The translations under genes and the position numbers were made by a program. The notes beneath the pieces were generated by a model, which worked only from the letters and a program-made list of their open reading frames with translations, did not search any database and was not told the origin of the DNA. A stretch of 64,000 nt of DNA from Adineta steineri (taxonomy: Eukaryota > Rotifera > Eurotatoria > Adinetida > Adinetidae), in assembly GCA_905250115.1 (NCBI GenBank), contig CAJNOI010000023.1, forward strand, positions 462,490-526,489, given 5' to 3'. How positions within the stretch are numbered: the stretch's first letter is position 1; the number at the start of each line of letters is the position of its first letter. Positions 10,695 through 22,503 of this stretch are shown here, piece after piece.

Positions 10695-11892
10695 TCGATT
10701 CTTTTCAATACATGAAAATTCAAAATATTGTTTTCAGTGTTCATCAGTCATCCGTTGTTTACAACGATATGACGAAAATATTATCCATAGAAATAAAATG
10801 GTTTTTACAAAAGTTATTAGCCGGTATTATAACTAAGGTTCTAACAAACGAAGTTATTGTCGTGTGTTTGCATGAATACGTCTTTGAAACATATAATCTT
10901 TTAGCTTTTATCTTGGGCACTGAATTTTATATATTATTCGTTACAAAAACAACATGAGTATTTCTGATTCATTGGAGAGGCGTTAGTTAAGCGCTTCGTT
11001 AATTAGATCCGAGTAATTTAATTGTAAAGAATCAGTTTCATACCTAATTGATACTTCATTTTAGTTTGCGTAGATATTATCTTGGAATATTCAATCGACT
11101 CAGATTGTTTTTTTTCCTAACTGAAGTGAGCCGCATTGCTTGGGATAGGTCGATAGATTGACTTTATACAAGAGAAAGAATTTTTCTATCATATCAGATA
11201 TTGATTTTAAAGCATAAGTATTCAATAATAGAGTGCATTCGGGTAAGAATACTCGGACATTGAAAAATGGTGTTTTTTTTATTAATCATTTTCAGAAAAA
11301 GCTATGGTTTTCTTCTGTGTAAGATAAAGGATTAACGATTATCCTATTATGTTTAATATGATGATCATTAAAATTATATTATTAGATACAGTTTTTCATG
11401 CTCTTTTGCTTTTTTAACCCAAAGAAGGGCGAAAATTTGTTTTCATATATAAATCTTTGTAGAGCTCAATGAGCCCTATCAAACCATATATTTGAATAGA
11501 AAGAGCACGCGTGTGCGTACAGAGAGAATCTGTTCTGGAGTGGTGAATGTGAGTATATGGTATATGTTGTCAGTATTGCAACCACACCCTCAAGATGGTG
11601 ACTACTTCAAAAATAAAAAAGATTTTTTAGGTTCGTATTGTCGATCAGTATCATATATATCGGCAAGTTTGTCTAACAAATAATGATTACGTCTACAGTA
11701 GTCCATTGTGATGACTTGATAAAAAAAATAAGAAAAAAAAAGAAAGCTACCGTTTTGCGTTTTTCTTATCAATAGTTATTCTTTTATTCTTTCTTGTCTT
11801 ATATACTGCTTATCTTTTTCCAATGTATTGGTTGACACATATATATAAGAAAAAAATTACTTTTTCAATATATAACTATACAATATTTTACA
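10695..11892. other. Intergenic; contains GT-hairpin arm (locus 5) and TATA-like promoter
   Basis: No gene is supported. A single CA-rich arm, ACCACACCCTCAAGAT, lies at 11581-11596, with only a weak partner (GGTGAATGTGAG) upstream near 11541. A TATA-like TATATATAAG at about 11840-11850 lies roughly 45 bp upstream of the SLC22 start and may serve that gene. Confidence 0.4.
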
Positions 11893-14554
11893 ATGAAATT
11901 CGACGATTTTTTATATACAATTAATGATTTTGGTCGTTATCAAAAGTTAAGTTTATTTTTTATAGGTCTCATCTATTCAATAACACCTAGCAAGTCCATT
12001 GTTTATTAGTATTTCTTATGAATAAAATACTTTTATTTGATTTAGTTGTGGTTTATACGTGGTCATTCGCAGCTGCTACACCATCATTTCGTTGTAAATT
12101 ACATGAAAATGACAATATTTATTCTATGAATACATCAAACAATTTTCAATGGAGTCAACCAGATGAAATCTATTGTAAAACAAATATGAAAATATCAGTA
12201 AAGGAATGTCAACGATGTTATATCAAAACAAAACTCGATACGAAAATTAAACCATGCGAAAATTTTATTTTTGATCAAACATATTATGATTACACACTTG
12301 TTGAAGAAGTATACGACAAATAACTATATAAAATTCAATATAAAACTTTAATTTTTTTATTTATTAGTGGTCAATGGTATGTGATCGAACCGTATTTCGA
12401 TCAGCTGTACAAAATGTTTTTTTTCTCGGTTATATGATTGGATCAGTTTTCTTTGGAATCATAGCAGATAGGTAAGATCTTTTTCAATGAAAATAAAATA
12501 ATGCTCCTGTTCCGAAACGAGATATCACATCTACTGATAAAATAGTTTTCTATGTTGGTCTCTTCATTCGAAGAAGATTCTTACTGAATTATAATATTAA
12601 GTTTGAAAATTCTTTGTAATAATGATAGTTCTGATGCTTTCTATTATTAAGATATGGTCGTCGTCCTATTATAAGTGCTTGTCTATTGTTAACGGCATGT
12701 TCAGGATTTATTTGCGCATTTTTCCCACAGAAAACTATATTTGGATTTTGGCCAAGTTACTTAGGATATACATTAGGTCGTTTTATATTGGCTTGTGCAA
12801 CTAGAGGACTTGGCATTGCTGGATTTGTATTAGGTAAATACATTTATTTTAATATTTATTTATTTATTTTCCTGATATTTTCTAGGCACTGAATTAGTTG
12901 GTCCAAAAAATAAATTTTTAGCAGGAATTATTCTTCATTATTGTTTTCCACTTGGTCAATTAGTTTTAAGTCTTTTTGCTTATTATATTCGTGAATGGAG
13001 ACGTTTAACATTGGCTTTATCTCTATTTACAATACCATTTATATTTTTACATTTGTATATCAAATATTTTTAAATCTATCAATATAGATTATGAATATAT
13101 AATTTAGTGTAATACCGGAATCAGCAAGATGGATGATTAGTAAAGGACAATATGAAGAAGCAGAAAAACAACTTAGAAAAATTGCAAAAACAAATAAGAA
13201 ACCATTTAATGAAGAAGCATTTCAAAGAATGATCGCTGATCAAGAAAAAGTATATTAGAAATGATATTAAACATTACCTTTACAATATTTCCATTCCATA
13301 TATTTATCTTTTATTAGAGTAGAACTACTACAACACAACACATTGGTATATTATCTTTATTTAAATCAAAAATAATGTTTATCATAACTATGAATTTGTT
13401 TTTTCAATGGTAATGTGATTGGTTTAAAATACCAATTCAAATGAAATTCAATAAATATCTTCTTTTATTTGAAGGTTTGTACAAAATTTATCATATTATG
13501 GAGTTTCACAAAGTACTGGATCGTGGGGTTTCGATCCATATTGTAAATAAATTAAGAATAATAAATTTTTTTGAATTGATCTCTTTGTTATTTTTAGTAT
13601 CATTTGCAATCTCGGCTTGTGTAGAAATTCTTGCTTATATAGGTATACATTTAACATTAAATCGTATTGGACGAAAAATTCCATATTTTACTGCTGTATT
13701 TTGCTTTTTTATTATTGCAATATTCACAATATTGGTACAAAATTTTCAAAGTAAATTTAAAACTTGTAGAAATCAATTTATTATAATCGGGAAATATATT
13801 ATTTAGATCCACGAATTTTAACATTTATATTAAATATATTATCGAAATTTTTTGTATCTGCGAGTTATGGAACTATTTATATTTATGCAAATGAATTATT
13901 TCCTACTCGAGTACGAAGTACAGGAATGGGAATGTGTTCAATGGCTGCACGTAAGAAAATTCTTGATTTAAAAAAAAAAGTAGATTTTAATAATATTCGT
14001 TACGAATATTTAGGGGTTGGAGCAATAGTAGCAACAACAAGTAATGATATGTTGGTATGTATTTATTGACTTATTATTTCATATTGTTCATGTTATATAT
14101 TTCGGCATTTTTTTCTTGAAATATTTCTAGACTCGTCTATGGATCAATCTTCCTACTGTATTGTTTGGTGGTTTATCACTTCTAGCAGCTCTCGTCATTC
14201 TTATATTGCCAGAAACATTAAATAAAACTTTACCACAAACAATTGAAGATACAGAACAAATGGGTTTAGTTTGGTATGTATCAACATCCTGTAACTACGG
14301 ATAGCTACAACTAAATCTATTTCTGTTAGAAAGGATATAGGAAAAATTTTACTAACACCATTTATATTCAAACTCGAATTAGACAATTACTCTTAATGAT
14401 TTTCTTTTATTTCTATGTATTTAGCATCCGTGTGCGTGATGGTCGACACAAGCGAAAAGCAGAACGACAGACTGACATTACAAATGATCATTATTCAACT
14501 GAAGATAACCTATTAAGTGAACAATTAAAATCAATTGATGAACATCAGATCTGA
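11893..14554 (+). CDS. SLC22-type organic ion transporter (MFS)
   Basis: A multi-exon plasma-membrane transporter of the organic cation/anion family. Exons: 11893-12000, about 12048-12308, 12368-12471, 12652-12833, 12886-13054, 13108-13246, 13318-13408, 13475-13542, 13598-13750, 13807-13950, 14014-14055, 14131-14273, 14425-14554. Family hallmarks: start MKFDDFLYTINDFGRYQK, a large Cys-rich extracellular loop after helix 1 (FRCKLHEND..CKTNMK..CQRCYIK), WSMVCDRT, the DRYGRRP loop after helix 2, IPESARWMISKGQYEEAEKQ in the central loop, WFVQNLSYYGVS, and YIYANELFPTRVRSTGMGM before helix 11. The C-tail is basic and polar. The exon 1/2 junction does not splice cleanly in phase (a canonical GT..AG at 12001-12045 gives the wrong frame), so a 1-bp error or an unusual site is likely there. 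The substrate is unknown. Confidence 0.88.
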
Positions 14555-14983
14555 TACAGGTCATTGATTTAAATTGAAAATAAAGTAGTTCATACAGAAG
14601 AAAATACATATAGTTATTCTTTTATAATAATAAATAAAGATTGACTGTTTTCTATATCTTATAAAGAAGTGAGTAATAGATTCAATAAAAAAATAAAATT
14701 TGTATGTGTTTGTCATAGTGAGTCCTTTCTATTGATTCTTGTGAATCTGATTCGATGTTTACAGATATTTTATCAGATAAAACAAATGTTTATAGAACAA
14801 TAGTAACTAATGTACAAGAATCTTGTTGTGCAAATTAAAGATATTGTAAAAAGAAAAATATAAAAACTAATTGTTTTGTTTTTCTTAGAATTTACCTAAA
14901 TCGAATAAATATTTTCTTAATTTTAACTTTTTTAAATTAAACAACACAAATCAAAATAGAAATTTCCTTCGATTATGTCTAAT

Positions 14984-15036
14984 CAGAAGAGTATGGGTGT
15001 GATGCTAACATCACGTATCCACATCCATCCCTGATC
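14984..15036. repeat. GT-rich hairpin, locus 6
   Basis: GAGTATGGGTGTGATGC is followed by GTATCCACATCCATCCCTGATC; the outer bases AATCAG/CTGATC also pair. It lies about 60 bp beyond the stop codon of the CDC123-like gene. Confidence 0.6.
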
Positions 15037-15094
15037 AAATTTTGAAAAGCATGTTGTTTTTTGTTTGACAAATAGTAATTCTTGTACAGGAAAG

Positions 15095-16051
15095 TCACAT
15101 TACTTCCATATTTGCAAGTCTTAGTTCTACGTCTCCTTCAACACCATAGAGTACTTTATAATCCATTTCCCACTCGAATAGACCACCACCTGAACAAATC
15201 CATGGATTGAGTTCAATGATAATCATTTTTGCATCTTCCAGTATGACTGCATCAATCACACAATTCACTGGTAACTTTGGTGAATGTCTGTAGTCACTGA
15301 TAACGTTTATAACCGAGTCAATATATTCCTGTGAATGATCTAACTGTGTATACCAATGTTGCTGTGTAGCTGCTGTGACTTTGCTTTCCCATATGAATAA
15401 GCGAAATTCGTTATGCGTATTGATCAAAGGATTCCACGGTTTGAGAATAATATAAGTTGACTTCTTTCGTCGTTGCCATTCGTTTTTGAGTAGTGTAGGA
15501 CTCTGAGTGATTATATCCAGTACATCTTCAGCAGTGTCGACACTTTTGATATTGAAATCGTGCTTATTTGATTGTGCAGATAATTTTACAAACCATGTCG
15601 GATGGGAGGTCATAGCTATTCTTATCAATGGTAGTAGATACTCAATTGCATCTCGTTCGAGAAAGTTTTTAATTGAACGATCATTTTGTAGCCGAATATT
15701 AGTAATTTCAGCCATTTCTTCTTTGTATTTGTTTGGTACAGGTATGATATTAGCAATTCCCATAGTTTTCTCATCATGATGATATTGGTAGTCGAAGGAC
15801 TCGAAATACAACATCAGCAAGTGATTCAATTTGTCAGACGCGGGAGTTTGGGGTACATAAGGAATCGGAAAGTCATCTTCTACTTTGTATTTAAGTGTGA
15901 CAAGATAGTCTAGGACTAATTGTGGAAGACCATTGAAGAAGGGACGCCATAGAACGAGTTCATCATTGATTTCTCGAATCGGTGCCACTGACATGACATT
16001 GCAGGTGTTTAATGGCGTAATAATACGACTATTAACGTATTTTAATTTCAT
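15095..16051 (-). CDS. CDC123/D123-like ATP-grasp protein, intron-less
   Basis: A 318-residue single-exon protein resembling the D123 family (CDC123, the eIF2 assembly chaperone with an ATP-grasp fold). Supporting motifs: HPTWFVKLSAQSNKHDF (family pattern WFVRLSxRSPKD), the block YIILKPWNPLINTHNEFRLF (LVLRPWxxIxxxxEFRxFV), TAATQQHWYTQL, the strand VNCVIDAVILEDAKMIIIE with ELNPWICSGGGLFEWE, where acidic E-x-N metal-ligand residues precede the C-terminal WE. About the usual length. Unlike its neighbours it has no introns across 957 bp, which suggests retrocopy or horizontal origin; bacterial and giant-virus D123-like ATP-grasp proteins exist. Whether it acts on eIF2gamma is unknown. Confidence 0.72.
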   Translation of the reverse strand: MKLKYVNSRIITPLNTCNVMSVAPIREINDELVLWRPFFNGLPQLVLDYLVTLKYKVEDDFPIPYVPQTPASDKLNHLLMLYFESFDYQYHHDEKTMGIANIIPVPNKYKEEMAEITNIRLQNDRSIKNFLERDAIEYLLPLIRIAMTSHPTWFVKLSAQSNKHDFNIKSVDTAEDVLDIITQSPTLLKNEWQRRKKSTYIILKPWNPLINTHNEFRLFIWESKVTAATQQHWYTQLDHSQEYIDSVINVISDYRHSPKLPVNCVIDAVILEDAKMIIIELNPWICSGGGLFEWEMDYKVLYGVEGDVELRLANMEVM

Positions 16052-16781
16052 TGCAAGATATTATTTGATACAGGCGAATCGAAAAGTATTCAAAGTGAGT
16101 AAAAATAAGTTAATCTTGACGATTATCAGCGAAATTTTGTACAAAAAATCTACAACAGAAAAGCAGATACTATAATTTTTCATTATCAATTTTTTTTAAC
16201 GCGTGAAAATGTGTGCTTTTACGCGTAGAAACGTCGTTTTTTTCAACGCTTGTCCGATTGGGTAGCAAAATAAAATGAATTTATTCGCTCGCTTACAGAA
16301 TAACCGAAATACAGGTATATTAATGTATTTAATAATTTTGACTGCACGTGTACTGTGCCAAGGTTGTATTATTGCATAGTTTCTACAGTCACAGAATTTG
16401 AAAAAGAAAAACGAAGACATTTTATTTTTTTATCAAATGGATTTTTAGTATTTCATAACGAAAGAATCTTGAAGAATGAAAATAAATCAAATGAAGAAAA
16501 TAACATAAACGTTGAAATTTGTTTTGAGAAGAGACTGGAATAACTAAATCTGCAAGATTCAATCCAAAAACATCCCGCTAGAATGCTGCGAATAGAATAT
16601 ATATTGAATTGAAAGTGCTTGCCGATGTGAGTGTTGATATGGAAGATTCACATCCATGCCCTCGTATTCATATAAATATAATTTTTTTTTGAAAATTTGA
16701 AAATCATAAGCATTATGAATATCTTCTTGATCAAACGTGTAGTATGTAAATTTTTCTGTTATACAAAAAGTAATTGAATTA
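16052..16781. other. Intergenic with GT-hairpin remnant (locus 7)
   Basis: AT-rich spacer between two minus-strand genes. GATGTGAGTGTTGAT and TTCACATCCATGCCCTCG at 16623-16665 form a weak member of the GT hairpin family. No other gene is supported. Confidence 0.45.
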
Positions 16782-18893
16782 TTACCACCAAAATTCTTCG
16801 ATTTCATGTAATCTCTTAGATTTTGTTTCAGGCATCTAAAATAAAACGAATAAATTTTTTAGTATATAAAACAAATAGACCTACCCTTAACCAGAGAAAG
16901 ACAAAAGATAATAAACAACAAATACAAAACAGCAAAAAAAACATAACTACCAAATACTGAATGAAGCAATGGAAAGACAACAATCACTACTAAAAATACA
17001 AAAAGAAATTTATCAATCAAAATCTTCAGAAGTATTAAGAAATACTAACATGCATCAGTAAAAAACATTGAAAACATGGCAAACGAATGAGCAACAGGTC
17101 GAACACTAATAGTAAATACTTCATTTGGATACAAATATGGAATAGTACCAAGTCCAACAGAAAATAAAGCAATAAATATTAAAATAAGTAATAATATTTC
17201 AACAACTAAACCTTCTTTTAAATTTCAAATAATTAGATAATTTAGTTTAAAATATATGAAAACATACCTGGATTAATCTGTAAAAATACACAGAGTAGAA
17301 TCATGATGACAACAATTATTGCTAGTGGATAAAGAATCAAAGGTCGTCGACCAAATAATTCAACTAATTTGATAGATGTCATAGTTGCAATAACAAGACA
17401 CATTCCAGTTGATAGAACAGTCCAATAAACTTTATCTTCCAATATACCCATTTGTGAAAATGTTGTATGTGAATAAAATAAGACCTTAATCAAAAAATTA
17501 TTTTAATTCTCGTACAATAGTTAAGATAAATTTAATTTAATACTTACTGTATTAATACCTGAAAATTGAGAAGCAGCTGTAAGAACAATACTAGTCAATA
17601 ATGGCCAACGAAATCGAGATGAAGTAAAAAGACGAACTAATGATAAATCTTGTAGATTAACTGTTAATTCTTCTCTTTCAATTTCTCTTATTTCTTCTTC
17701 AATCTCACTAGTTTCACGCAACGCACGCAATGATTCTATAGCTTCATGTCGTTGACGATCTTGCATTAACCATCGTGGACTTTCATATAATGTCCAAATT
17801 AAAAAGCAACCTATTAATGAAAATATACCAACCCATGACATACCCCAATGCCATTTACTAATACATAAAATATAAAATATGTCAATTATAAGATATTTAT
17901 AATTCGAAATTTACTCATGTTGTCCAAGTAACCATGGTAAACTAATAATTTGACCAAAAAAAAACACCAATAACGATTAATAATTGATGATATGTTACTA
18001 TTTCACCACGCATTGTTCGTGGACTAATATCCGTCAAATAGATAGGTGTCACAACACAACTTAAACCTATGAATATGAAATATTGTACATTGTTTATATA
18101 AATATGAAAACATTTCAAAAACAAAATAATTACTTACCAGCAGACCAACCAGAAAGAAAACGTGATATATAAAATAAACTAATAGCAAAATTCTTATTTT
18201 CTAATGCTTTTTTTATTGCAAGAAGACTAGGATCACCTAGGTCATAACCATGATAAATCTCAAGTGTAAAGATCATGAGAATCGATGCTACAACTTGAAA
18301 GAGCATACAGATAATAATTGCATTTCGTCTATCAAAAAAATACTTGATATATTAATATATTAAGGAGAAATATAATTATTTTGCATACTAACCTCGTAAA
18401 ATACTTATACCAATATTGTCCAGTAAAACTTCCAATTGTTGCACCAACCACGAAAAGAATGCCATGAAGTGAATCAATAAAATTTTGAGCAACATAGCTA
18501 TTTGCTGGTATAGCAGGTAAATAATAGTAACCTGTATAATTTCTTGCTAGAACATTAATATAATCACATCCTGACCAAACACGTGCAATCCATTGTGATG
18601 TACTATCATCTTTTTGGCAAGGAAATGGATAACCTCGTAACCATGGAATAATAAACTATCATAGTTTAAAGCTATAAAAATATCTATATAAGAATAATAA
18701 AAACTTACACCATTGTACAGATTAGGACCACCAGTATTAACACCCATAACAAAACTTGTAGAAAATGTTACAATAATCACAGCCCATATTAATGAAAATG
18801 TCCATCTCTAGAATTTCAATATAGATTTTTAAGCTAAATTGTTACCTTCTATATAGGAAGAATAGTATTACTTAATGTCGTGTTTAGCTTCAT
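16782..18893 (-). CDS. SLC2-type sugar transporter (MFS)
   Basis: A multi-exon facilitative hexose transporter-like gene. Approximate exons, in transcript order: a short 5' exon near 18893 (uncertain), 18710-18808, 18392-18655, 18140-18328, 17915-18067, 17546-17860, 17270-17485, 17052-17215, 16885-16989, 16782-16835. Hallmarks: SFVMGVNTGGPNLYNG in helix 1, GLSCVVTPIYLTDISPRTMRGE (PxYLxEIxPxxxRG), YESPRWLMQDRQRHEA (PESPRWL), TAASQFSGINT (QxSGINA in helix 7), ELFGRRPLI, NEVFTISVRPVAHSF, and the C-terminal MPETKSKRLHEIEEFW (PETKGKT). The T9 run (plus-strand A9 at 17956-17964) throws helix 5 out of frame; eight Ts restore VFFGQIISLPWLLGQHE. The last splice junction is also off by one. The first exon and start are not secure. 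Confidence 0.82.
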
Positions 18894-20235
18894 ATTTTAA
18901 ATGACTATATTAATATACAAGGATTGGACTGTGTACAAATCTGTCTATATCATATTTTTAGAATGATTAAATATCTGTTAGATTCACAGAAGGTTTGTTA
19001 ACATTTTATCTTCAAATATAACATTTTTAACATAAAAAGCATCTCTAAAATAGTCTTTAGAATTTTACTTAAATCTTAGGAATAAGTTAATTGATTTTCT
19101 CAACAGTTATATATATATACCTGATTATTGCTAGTAGAATGGAGTTGTTCTGACGATGTAATTGAATTTGGGGGAAACATTGTGGATTCTATTTTGTGTG
19201 TATTCATGTTTACTGTTATTGGTTTCATATTTAATAATCGAATGTATTATACTATAATGAAGAAGAAAAAAAAAAGAATGAATATAGAGTTTTTCTTATT
19301 TCTAGCTCTATACGCCTTAAAAATGATATGTTTTCTTCGTATTTACATCTTTATGTAGATTTTGAGACACACTAGAAGATTATAAGAGATTATTTTTCTA
19401 ATTAATGATGAATGTATTAAAATGATATGGTAAAATATCCTGTTCTCTTGTGGAGTATCAGTATATCTTATTAGCATATATAAGCACAAATATAAATAGT
19501 ATTGTTTTCGCCAATTCTATTTTTATGAAAACTTATTATAAAATGATTGTTTATTATCTTTTGATTTAATCAGTTAGAAAAGATAAACCTCTATACCATA
19601 GTTTATAAGAATAATCAGAAAGCATGAGAATTCGAACATTATCTATTTTTATGAAACAATTAATATTATAATAAATGCCTATTTGTACTGTGATCTAAGA
19701 AGATAATTACAGAAATTGTATATCTTAACTCTGAATAATCAACAAAAAAAAGAATACAGTAAGCGCATACGATATAAGTTACTCCCTTTAATCAGCTAAT
19801 TATTTGTATATAATCTCGAAATATATACTATCAGGTACAAAATTTCATGAACAATAATGAGTCAACAATTTTCATTTATTCTGATTGACAAATGTTTATA
19901 TTATGATGTTATTATAATAAAAATATCTAGGATTAGAAGTTTCTACTATATATGTATATATTCATTAATGATCAGTCATTTTTCGAATCAATTCGTTTAG
20001 TTATATCTATTAAAACTTTACAAAAATAGTTCTAACAGTTAATGAAATATTTGAATAGATTGACAAAGTGCAAATAGTATTAATAAAATAATTTGTATGA
20101 CGAGAAATGACAAGAAGATGATATTTTGTTTTCTTCACCTTTGAAGATCTTTTATTTTTACTAACTGTTTGATCAATGGTAACAAATTTAATAAACTATG
20201 AAGTAACAGTTCTCGAAATAAATAAGACAAAAACC
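18894..20235. other. Intergenic, AT-rich
   Basis: A 1.3-kb stretch of about 75-80% AT with only short chance frames. I see no gene, RNA or repeat. Confidence 0.5.
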
Positions 20236-20295
20236 ATCTTGAGGGTGTGGGTGTGAATACTGTCTTCATTTATTATACACCCACACCCTCAAGAT
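20236..20295. repeat. GT-rich hairpin, locus 8 (best copy of the family)
   Basis: A near-perfect 60-bp inverted repeat. The arm ATCTTGAGGGTGTGGGTGT is exactly repeated in inverse orientation (ACACCCACACCCTCAAGAT), giving 19 perfect pairs around a ~22-base AT-rich loop. It lies 3' of the phosphatase gene, and locus 9 lies inside that gene's intron. I see no obvious target-site duplication. Confidence 0.85.
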
Positions 20296-20507
20296 TCATT
20301 AGACAAACAATTATTATTGTCCAGAAGACGATATCTTTCAGAATAGGACGCAAAATCTTTTTAAATTAGAAAATAAGCAGAGCGAGGACATCAAAGCAAA
20401 AAATGAAACGCATTTTACCAGCAAACATTTTAAATCAAAAGAAAATGTCGTGATATTTTGTATGTCATTAATATTTTTTAGATAGAAATTGAAACTTGAA
20501 TATTCGA

Positions 20508-22265
20508 TCATTTACGAGCTGCGTCAGTTGAATCCAAGTTACCATTTGAAACTTGTGAAGTGATCAATTTTTTTGCTGCATAATCTTCAAAACAAGCAGC
20601 AGCATATTGTGCTTCTTCATTAGTTTTAGCTGTTGCAACAAGAAAATCTTCTAATGAACATAGACCATCAGATCGAACAGGACAACCAATTGTGTGAAGT
20701 GGAAGTGTTTTTCATTGAGTTGCATACGAATGAATTTTTTTCCATCTGTAATATTCGGTTTTGAATAAACGGTTGATTTCGTTTTTTTCACTTTGGGATT
20801 CGATGAAGAGCAAGTTAGAACTTCAGTGAATAATCGAGCTCCAAATGGTGTCATTTGTGAAAGATCAAAATTTTCAGGAGGATTTGGTGCATGAGGAATG
20901 TCGTAGGGGAGATCGGTACTGGGACCTTTGAAGTATTCCATACCAAGAGCAGTCAATACCGAAACGATGATATCATCATGACTATAGTCCAAATAGAAAG
21001 GCTGTCCCAAAGGAAAAGTAGTAGGATTATTATCAAGAGTTGAATTCACAGAGCTTTCACTGATATCGATATACCGATTTTGAAGACGGGCCAACAGTTC
21101 TTGAACATATCCGATACCTTGTGCTCGACCAGTAGGATTTCCAAATGAGTAATCTCCATAGAATTGAATTGAGAGAGAATAGCCGAAATCAATCCATTCT
21201 TGATCTGTAAATAAACTACAAAAGTCTGAACTGCCGAAGTACGCCACCTCATATGGACAGATAGTTTGCATTGCGTATACATCCATTGCTGTTAAATTGA
21301 AATCGGAATTAAGATGAGTTGAAAACCTTCCAACAGCATCTTTAAGATAGTTATTATAAAACACAGCCTGAGCGGTATCTCCAATGAACACAATAGTGGG
21401 ATCGTTATAATTAGTACACGAATCATATGACGCAAGTGTATTGTTCTCTGTTCCGCCTTCAGGTATAATCAAGAGATCATAACTTGTATTTGATGATCCT
21501 CCATCTGGATTATTAAAGAATCCAGAAGCCCACCATCTTGCTGATTCATATATTCGAGTTTGACTAGTTGTTCGTATAAATGGTTTTCGCCGTGGACTTC
21601 CATCAGCAAAAACGTTGAGACTGTCGTTCCATTGAGTAGAGTTACTCATATTCTCATACAGAAATCGTCCATATCGTGTCCAAAAGTTGGAACCAGAAGT
21701 GAATGCTGTCGTTGAACCGATGGCAGTCAATAAATTAAGACCTAACTTATATTCGTACTTATTCAGAAAGGCAAGTGAACCAGTCGCACGGAGTTTCCCA
21801 TAACGAGAATCGTTTGTAACTTTGTCAGCGAATCGTTGAGTGTTTCCACCGTCATCGAAGGTTCCGCTTGGAAATCGTTGACCATGCCGATGCAAGATAT
21901 GAACTTGAGACGTAGTGCAATCGGAAGGAATTTCATTGTATTTAACTCCAAATCCGTTTGATGGACGATATGGAGATAAGTTTCCCCAATACCGACTGAT
22001 ATCAAATTCCTTTCGACTCAATGGACTAAAACATAAAATTAGATATAAATCATATTAATACCTTTTTTTTTAGGTTTCTAATAATCTAAAGCGTGGGTGT
22101 GAATGCATAAAAATACTGAGATATCTATATGCACACCCACATCGTCTGTAATAAACCATATGATAACGAAGGAAATATGAATTGTGTAACTGTAACTGAC
22201 ATATCTTACCGTTTAGTCGTCGTTTCCGTTGGTTTTGTTGTTGTTGGATACTTCACTGAAGATCC
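20508..22265 (-). CDS. Histidine acid phosphatase, phytase-like
   Basis: Two exons are visible: 22210-22265, a Thr-rich linker (SSVKYPTTTKPTETTTKR), and 20508-22025. The 5' end is not found. The main exon has the fungal-phytase-like start DISRYWGNLSPYRPSNGFGV, the catalytic loop VHILHRHGQRFPSG (RHGxRxP, nucleophile His), and the distal FYLDYSHDDIIVSVLTALG (HD proton donor). Several Cys and Asn-glycosylation sites suggest an extracytoplasmic enzyme that hydrolyses phosphomonoesters such as phytate. The last ~67 codons need a frame change at a short A run (plus-strand T5 at 20708-20712). After it the protein reads TLPLHTIGCPVRSDGLCSLE followed by DFLVATAKTNEEA and stops at 20508, matching the phytase C-terminus. 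A fungal-like enzyme in an animal-type genome suggests horizontal gain followed by intron acquisition. Confidence 0.83.
22091..22143. repeat. GT-rich hairpin, locus 9
   Basis: GCGTGGGTGTGAATGCATA and TATGCACACCCACATCG pair around a ~17-base loop. It is located in the intron between the linker and catalytic exons of the phosphatase gene. Confidence 0.75.
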
Positions 22266-22503
22266 CTGTGAAAGCAAAACAAATTTAGTGAATGAGAAAA
22301 TAATCGATAAGGCTTTTTATGAGCCTTGACAAGACCTGACCATTCAAAAGAATTGTTGTTTTTAAACTCTATTTATATTGTTGTTCAGAAGCCTGTCAAA
22401 GTTCACTCTATGCATGAATTCAATCGGCTTCAAGTGAATGCCAATGGCTAGTATAATCTTAGTTAGCTTTATTTTGAGCAGTTCTCTAGATAAGTTATGA
22501 AAG

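Noticed and set aside
10601..10957. 118-codon plus-strand frame overlapping the hAT remnant
   Set aside because: It is largely antisense to the BED zinc-finger part of the transposase and has no family features.
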